The notes below the pieces were generated by a model. That model did no database searches. It worked only from the letters and a program-made list of their open reading frames with translations, and was not told the DNA's origin. Made by a program: the position numbers and the translations under genes. DNA of 64,000 bases from the NCBI RefSeq assembly GCF_004965515.1, contig NZ_SSHH01000001.1, positions 1-64,000 on the forward strand, in the 5' to 3' direction. Below, in pieces: positions 60,508 through 64,000 of this stretch (position 1 is its first letter; every line of letters begins with the position of its first letter). The stretch is from Alteraurantiacibacter aquimixticola (GTDB taxonomy: Bacteria; Pseudomonadota; Alphaproteobacteria; Sphingomonadales; Sphingomonadaceae).

Positions 60508-62039
60508 GCAGTGATGCGCTGGCCGGGATCGATCGCGCTGCCATTGCTGGCGAGGAATTCCTCCTGCGTCGGCATCTGGCTCACCGCTTGGCTAATCACC
60601 TGCCGCACATGGCCAAGCCGCTGCAGCAGTTCGGCATCGGGCAGTAGCCCCGCTGCCGGGTGATAGCCGCCGGCTTGCACACCCTGGCAAGCCATGACCG
60701 AGAGCCAGCTCGTCTCGGTAAACAGCTCGTTATGCTCGCGGATTACCCTTCCGGAGGAGCGGAACATCTCCAGCTTGTCCTTGAGACCATCGGGCGGTTC
60801 GAGATTGCGGCAATAGTTCCAGAATTCGGAATCGTCGCGCTCGGTCGCCTTGTAGTGGAGGACGAGGAAGTCGCGGATATCGACATAGTCGCGCTCGGTT
60901 TCCGCATTGAAACGCGCGATTTCTGTTGGGGTGAAATCCGTGGTCGGCCAATAGGCCATCAGCCGCGCGATACCCGCCTGCACCAGGTGGATCGCGGTAG
61001 ATTCGAGCGGTTCGAGGAAGCCGCCCGCCAGCCCCAGAGCGACGACGTTCTTCTCCCAGTTCTTCGCCCGGTGCCCGCCGGTGAAACGCAACCGGTTGGG
61101 CTCTGCCAGAGGCTCGCCGTCGAGATTGGCGAGCAGCAGTTCGATCGCCGCGTCATCTTCCATAAAGGCGCTGGAATAGACATGGCCGTTGCCGATCCGG
61201 TGTTGCAGCGGGATGCGCCATTGCCAGCCGGCGGGCCGCGCGGTGGAGCGGGTCAGCGGCTCGCGATCGCCCGCGCTGGTGCAGGGAATGGCGACGGCGC
61301 GATCACAGGGCAGCCACTTGCTCCAGTCGTTGAAGGGAACCTCCAATGTCTGGCCCAAAAGCAGCGAGCGGAAGCCCGAACAATCGATGAAAAGCTCGCC
61401 CGCAATGCTCTCGTCATTCTCGAGCGTTACAGAGGTCACGTGTCCGCTCTCAGGGTCCTGCTCGACCCCGTTTATGCGGCCCTCGACCCTGGTTACACCC
61501 TGCTTCTCCGCCAGCTTGCGGAGGTAGCCAGCATAGCGGCTGGCATCGAACTGGAAGGCATAGCCGAGGCGGGCGAGCGGCGAATTGGGCTGATCCGGTT
61601 GGGGCCAGAACATCTTGTTCGCCTTGCCCGCCATCGCGCCGATCGAATAATCGTCCAGCCTGCTGGTATCGCCCAGTTCCCGCCCCTTCAGCCAGAAGTG
61701 GTGGAACTCGATCCCCAGCATGTCGATGCCGTAAAAACCGAAGGGGTGGACATAGCGGTCGCCCAGCCGCGTCCAGTCGACGAATTCGATGCCCAGCTTG
61801 TAGGTCGCATGCGTCTCGCGCACGAATTCGCGTTCGTCCACGCCCAGCAGCTTGTTGAACTGGTTGATCTGCGGGATCGTCGCCTCACCCACGCCGACCG
61901 TGCCGATCGCCTCGCTTTCGATCAGGCGGATCGAGAGGCCGGGAAAGGCCCCCATGATCTTCGAAATGGCGGCGGCCGCCATCCACCCCGCGGTGCCGCC
62001 GCCGACGATCACGACCTGGGTTATCGGCTGTCCGCTCAT
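60504..62039 (-). CDS. Tryptophan-halogenase-family flavoprotein 2
   Basis: 511 residues from the ATG at 62039, overlapping the stop of protein 3 (ATGA). Flavin motif VVIVGGGTAGWMAAAAIS, HATYKLGIEFVDW lysine, GWQWRIPLQHRIGNG and FLEPLESTAIHLVQ. Intact by these marks. The longer frame to 62321 runs inside protein 3 and was rejected. Confidence 0.93.
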   Translation of the reverse strand: MSGQPITQVVIVGGGTAGWMAAAAISKIMGAFPGLSIRLIESEAIGTVGVGEATIPQINQFNKLLGVDEREFVRETHATYKLGIEFVDWTRLGDRYVHPFGFYGIDMLGIEFHHFWLKGRELGDTSRLDDYSIGAMAGKANKMFWPQPDQPNSPLARLGYAFQFDASRYAGYLRKLAEKQGVTRVEGRINGVEQDPESGHVTSVTLENDESIAGELFIDCSGFRSLLLGQTLEVPFNDWSKWLPCDRAVAIPCTSAGDREPLTRSTARPAGWQWRIPLQHRIGNGHVYSSAFMEDDAAIELLLANLDGEPLAEPNRLRFTGGHRAKNWEKNVVALGLAGGFLEPLESTAIHLVQAGIARLMAYWPTTDFTPTEIARFNAETERDYVDIRDFLVLHYKATERDDSEFWNYCRNLEPPDGLKDKLEMFRSSGRVIREHNELFTETSWLSVMACQGVQAGGYHPAAGLLPDAELLQRLGHVRQVISQAVSQMPTQEEFLASNGSAIDPGQRITA

Positions 62040-63592
62040 GAGGGCGCCATCACGGATGCGGCCATGCCGGAGGCAGTCTCGTCGCCCACCCACGCGCCCG
62101 CTTGGCGCAGGAACTGCTCCTGCGTCGGCAGCGCCTCGGCCGTGCGGCGATAGTCCGCGCGCATCTGCGCCATGGCGCCCGCGACCTTGTCGGGGTCGAG
62201 CGTGTCGGCCATCGGATCGTGTCGCTGGGGCCAGATATTCTGTCCTAGCATCACCGCTATCCAGCTGGGCATGGCGAAAAGCTCCGCATTCTCGCGGAAG
62301 ACGCGGCCATGCAGGCGCCACAGCTCCATCTTGCGCGTCAGGCTTTCGGGCGCGTCCATGTCGCGGACATAGCGCCAGAATGCCGTGTCGTCGCGCTGAG
62401 TGGCCTTGTAGTGGAGGATGATGAAGTCGCGCACATCCTCGTAAAGCTCGCGCATGCCGCGATTATATTCGTCGCGCTCCGCCGGGCTGATCGCCTTGTC
62501 GGGGAACAGGGCGAACAGGCGCTGGATGCCGTTCTGGATCAGGTGGATGCTGGTCGATTCCAGCGGCTCGATAAAGCCGGAGGACAGGCCGAGCGAGACC
62601 ACATTGTGGTTCCACGCCTTGCTGCGCATGCCGGTGACGAAGCGCAATTCGCGCGGCTCCGCTTGCGGTTCGCCCTCGACATTGTCGAGCAGGATGCGCG
62701 TCGCTTCCTCGCTGTCCATATACTGGCTGGAGAAGACATGGCCGTTGCCCATGCGGTGCTGCAGCGGGATGCGCCATTGCCAGCCCGCCCCATGCGCGGT
62801 TGCGCGGGTAAAAGGCGGGGGCGATGCGGGAAGCGAGGTTGGCAGCGCGATGGCGCGGTCCATCGGCAGCCAGTGGCTCCAGTCCTCGTATCCGGTTTCC
62901 AGCGCCTGCTCGATCAGCAGGCCGCGGAAGCCGGAGCAATCGATGAAGAGGTCGCCCGCGATCCGTTCGCCGCCTTCCAGCTCGATCGCGGTGACATCGC
63001 CGCTTTCGCTGTCGCGATGGACATGCGCGACCTTGCCTTCGCGGCGCACGGTGCCCTGCCCCTCGGCCACACCGCGCAGGAAACGGGCATAGAGTCCTGC
63101 GTCGAAATGAAAGGCGTAGAAGATCTGTGAGACCAGCGATTGCGCGCCGGGGGCCGGGCGGCCGAAACGCCCCATCATCGCCGCCATCGAGCTCATCGAA
63201 TATTCGTGGATGCCGCCCGCCTGCCCGCCGAGCGCCACTTCGCGCAACCATAGCTGGTGGAAACTGATGCCGTGCAAATCCTGCCCGTACTCGCCGAAAG
63301 GATGGAAGTAACGGTCACCCTGCTTCCCCCAATTCACGAATTCGATGCCGAGCTTGAAGGTGCCCTTGGTCTCCCGCAGGAACTTGTTTTCGTCGAGGCC
63401 GAGCATCTGGTTGAAGCTGCGGATCGGCGGGATCGTCGCCTCGCCCACGCCGACCGTGCCGATGGCATCGGATTCGACCAGCGTGAAGCGGCGCCGGCCA
63501 TCGGCCAGATATTTCGAGAGCGCGGCCGCGGCCATCCAGCCGGCAGTGCCGCCGCCAACGATGACCACATTCGTGATATCGTTACCATTCAT
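62036..63592 (-). CDS. Tryptophan-halogenase-family flavoprotein 3
   Basis: 518 residues from the ATG at 63592 (AAGGG about 9 bases upstream). Flavin motif VVIVGGGTAGWMAAAALS, lysine in TKGTFKLGIEFVNW, GWQWRIPLQHRMGNG and FIEPLESTSIHLIQ. First gene of the minus-strand halogenase operon, divergent from the TonB-dependent receptor. It differs from proteins 1 and 2 mainly in the substrate region (GGIHEYSMSSMAAMMGRFGR). Confidence 0.93.
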   Translation of the reverse strand: MNGNDITNVVIVGGGTAGWMAAAALSKYLADGRRRFTLVESDAIGTVGVGEATIPPIRSFNQMLGLDENKFLRETKGTFKLGIEFVNWGKQGDRYFHPFGEYGQDLHGISFHQLWLREVALGGQAGGIHEYSMSSMAAMMGRFGRPAPGAQSLVSQIFYAFHFDAGLYARFLRGVAEGQGTVRREGKVAHVHRDSESGDVTAIELEGGERIAGDLFIDCSGFRGLLIEQALETGYEDWSHWLPMDRAIALPTSLPASPPPFTRATAHGAGWQWRIPLQHRMGNGHVFSSQYMDSEEATRILLDNVEGEPQAEPRELRFVTGMRSKAWNHNVVSLGLSSGFIEPLESTSIHLIQNGIQRLFALFPDKAISPAERDEYNRGMRELYEDVRDFIILHYKATQRDDTAFWRYVRDMDAPESLTRKMELWRLHGRVFRENAELFAMPSWIAVMLGQNIWPQRHDPMADTLDPDKVAGAMAQMRADYRRTAEALPTQEQFLRQAGAWVGDETASGMAASVMAPS

Positions 63593-63616
63593 AACAGAAG
63601 CCCTTATCCCCACCCC

Positions 63617-63629
63617 TATACAGCGTATA
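63617..63629. promoter_or_regulatory. Palindrome upstream of the halogenase operon
   Basis: TATACAGCGTATA, a 5-3-5 inverted repeat 25 bp before the ATG of halogenase gene 3. It may overlap its -10 box. Confidence 0.35.
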
Positions 63630-63730
63630 AATCCGCCTTTTATTGCCTTTTCTTCCTAGTCTTGCCCGCACCCCCTTGCCAAGGCCGGATTGGCTGGATA
63701 TGAAAAGTGTCAATCAAAAGAAAAGCGCCA

Positions 63731-63754
63731 TACCATTAATTGGTAGCGCTAACA
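63731..63754. promoter_or_regulatory. Operator region of the TonB-dependent receptor gene
   Basis: TACCATTAATTGGTA (63731-63745) is an inverted repeat that runs into TGGTAGCGCTAACA (63741-63754), nearly the GGTAGCGCTACC palindrome found before the sugar porter. Both lie just before the ribosome-binding site of the receptor. A LacI-type regulator probably controls both genes. Confidence 0.65.
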
Positions 63755-63771
63755 TGGGGAGGGGACGTCGG

Positions 63772-64000
63772 GTGACGAAAGCCAATGTGCTTCGTGGCGA
63801 CAATGGAATCGCCAGTTTTCGAATGATTCGCGGTGCATTGCGCACCAGTGCCTCGATGATGGCGCTGGGCGGAATGCTCATGTCGGGCGCTGCCATGGCG
63901 CAGGAAAGCGATGAGGCTGTCGACGAGGATACGATCCTCGTTACCGGCATCCGCCAGTCGCTGGCATCGGCGCAGAACATCAAACGCGATTCGGATACGG
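63772..64000 (+). CDS. TonB-dependent receptor, N-terminal part (cut by window edge)
   Basis: 76 residues visible. GTG start at 63772, with GGGGAGGGG seven to nine bases upstream. A longer N-terminal extension precedes the signal peptide (MMALGGMLMSGAAMA-Q). A TonB-box-like ILVTGIRQSLASAQNIKRDS follows, the typical start of the large sphingomonad/Caulobacter receptors for oligosaccharides. Continues outside the window. Confidence 0.88.
   Translation, partial: MTKANVLRGDNGIASFRMIRGALRTSASMMALGGMLMSGAAMAQESDEAVDEDTILVTGIRQSLASAQNIKRDSDT

Overview
The window is GC-rich, densely coded DNA from an alphaproteobacterium, most likely a member of the Sphingomonadales (Erythrobacteraceae or a relative). 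This is inferred from TonB-dependent receptors beside tryptophan-halogenase-like genes, a fused cysNC, aromatic-catabolism modules, and the interspersed CGTCATTGCGAG and TTCGACAGGCTCAG palindromes common in that group. No tRNA, rRNA, CRISPR array or intact transposase was seen.

Layout. (1) 1-7083: aromatic catabolism. The 3' end of an aldehyde dehydrogenase converges on a tightly coupled minus-strand operon (flavin monooxygenase, type I extradiol dioxygenase, alpha/beta hydrolase, GST, cupin, FAH-family hydrolase, small exported protein), divergent from a LysR regulator. (2) 7.2-15.3 kb: a block of small redox enzymes and regulators (DUF1097, SDR, NmrA-like, AraC, EVE, MarR, VOC, TetR, SDR, NAD-dependent epimerase/dehydratase) bracketed by two 111-bp direct repeats about 95% identical. 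Several regulators have recognisable operator-like repeats in front of them. (3) 16.0-22.4 kb: a two-partner secretion pair, TpsB transporter and a 1547-aa TpsA exoprotein with GLUG and MBG repeats. (4) 22.4-42.5 kb: a large catabolic supercluster with a TonB-dependent receptor, a triple-SnoaL exported protein, two amidohydrolases, three Asp-box (sialidase-fold) proteins, an odd DLH-fold lipoprotein, IclR and AraC regulators, an HpcH/HpaI aldolase, an SDR, and a five-gene operon with two VAO/p-cresol-methylhydroxylase-type flavoproteins, two c-type cytochromes and a Tat protein. The substrate is unknown; a para-substituted phenolic compound is the best guess. (5) 42.5-50.5 kb: propionyl-CoA to succinyl-CoA operon (pccB, epimerase, enoyl-CoA hydratase-like, methylmalonyl-CoA mutase, pccA) with two small membrane proteins, an in-frame palindromic element inside the mutase, and a GIY-YIG cassette beside a duplicated start of the epimerase gene. 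(6) 50.6-54.2 kb: sulfate activation (cysD-cysNC-cysQ). (7) 54.4-64.0 kb: a carbohydrate-uptake locus with an MFS sugar porter, three intact and one degenerate tryptophan-halogenase-family proteins, a JmjC/cupin_8 protein and the start of a TonB-dependent receptor. Near-identical LacI-type operators lie before the porter and the receptor.

How the parts fit. Regions 1 and 4 look like import, periplasmic processing and ring oxidation/cleavage of an aromatic compound. Region 5 would channel propionyl-CoA, a possible end product, into the TCA cycle. Region 7 probably imports an oligosaccharide whose degrading enzymes lie beyond the right edge. Functions are assigned from motifs and family resemblance read by eye; no database search was run.
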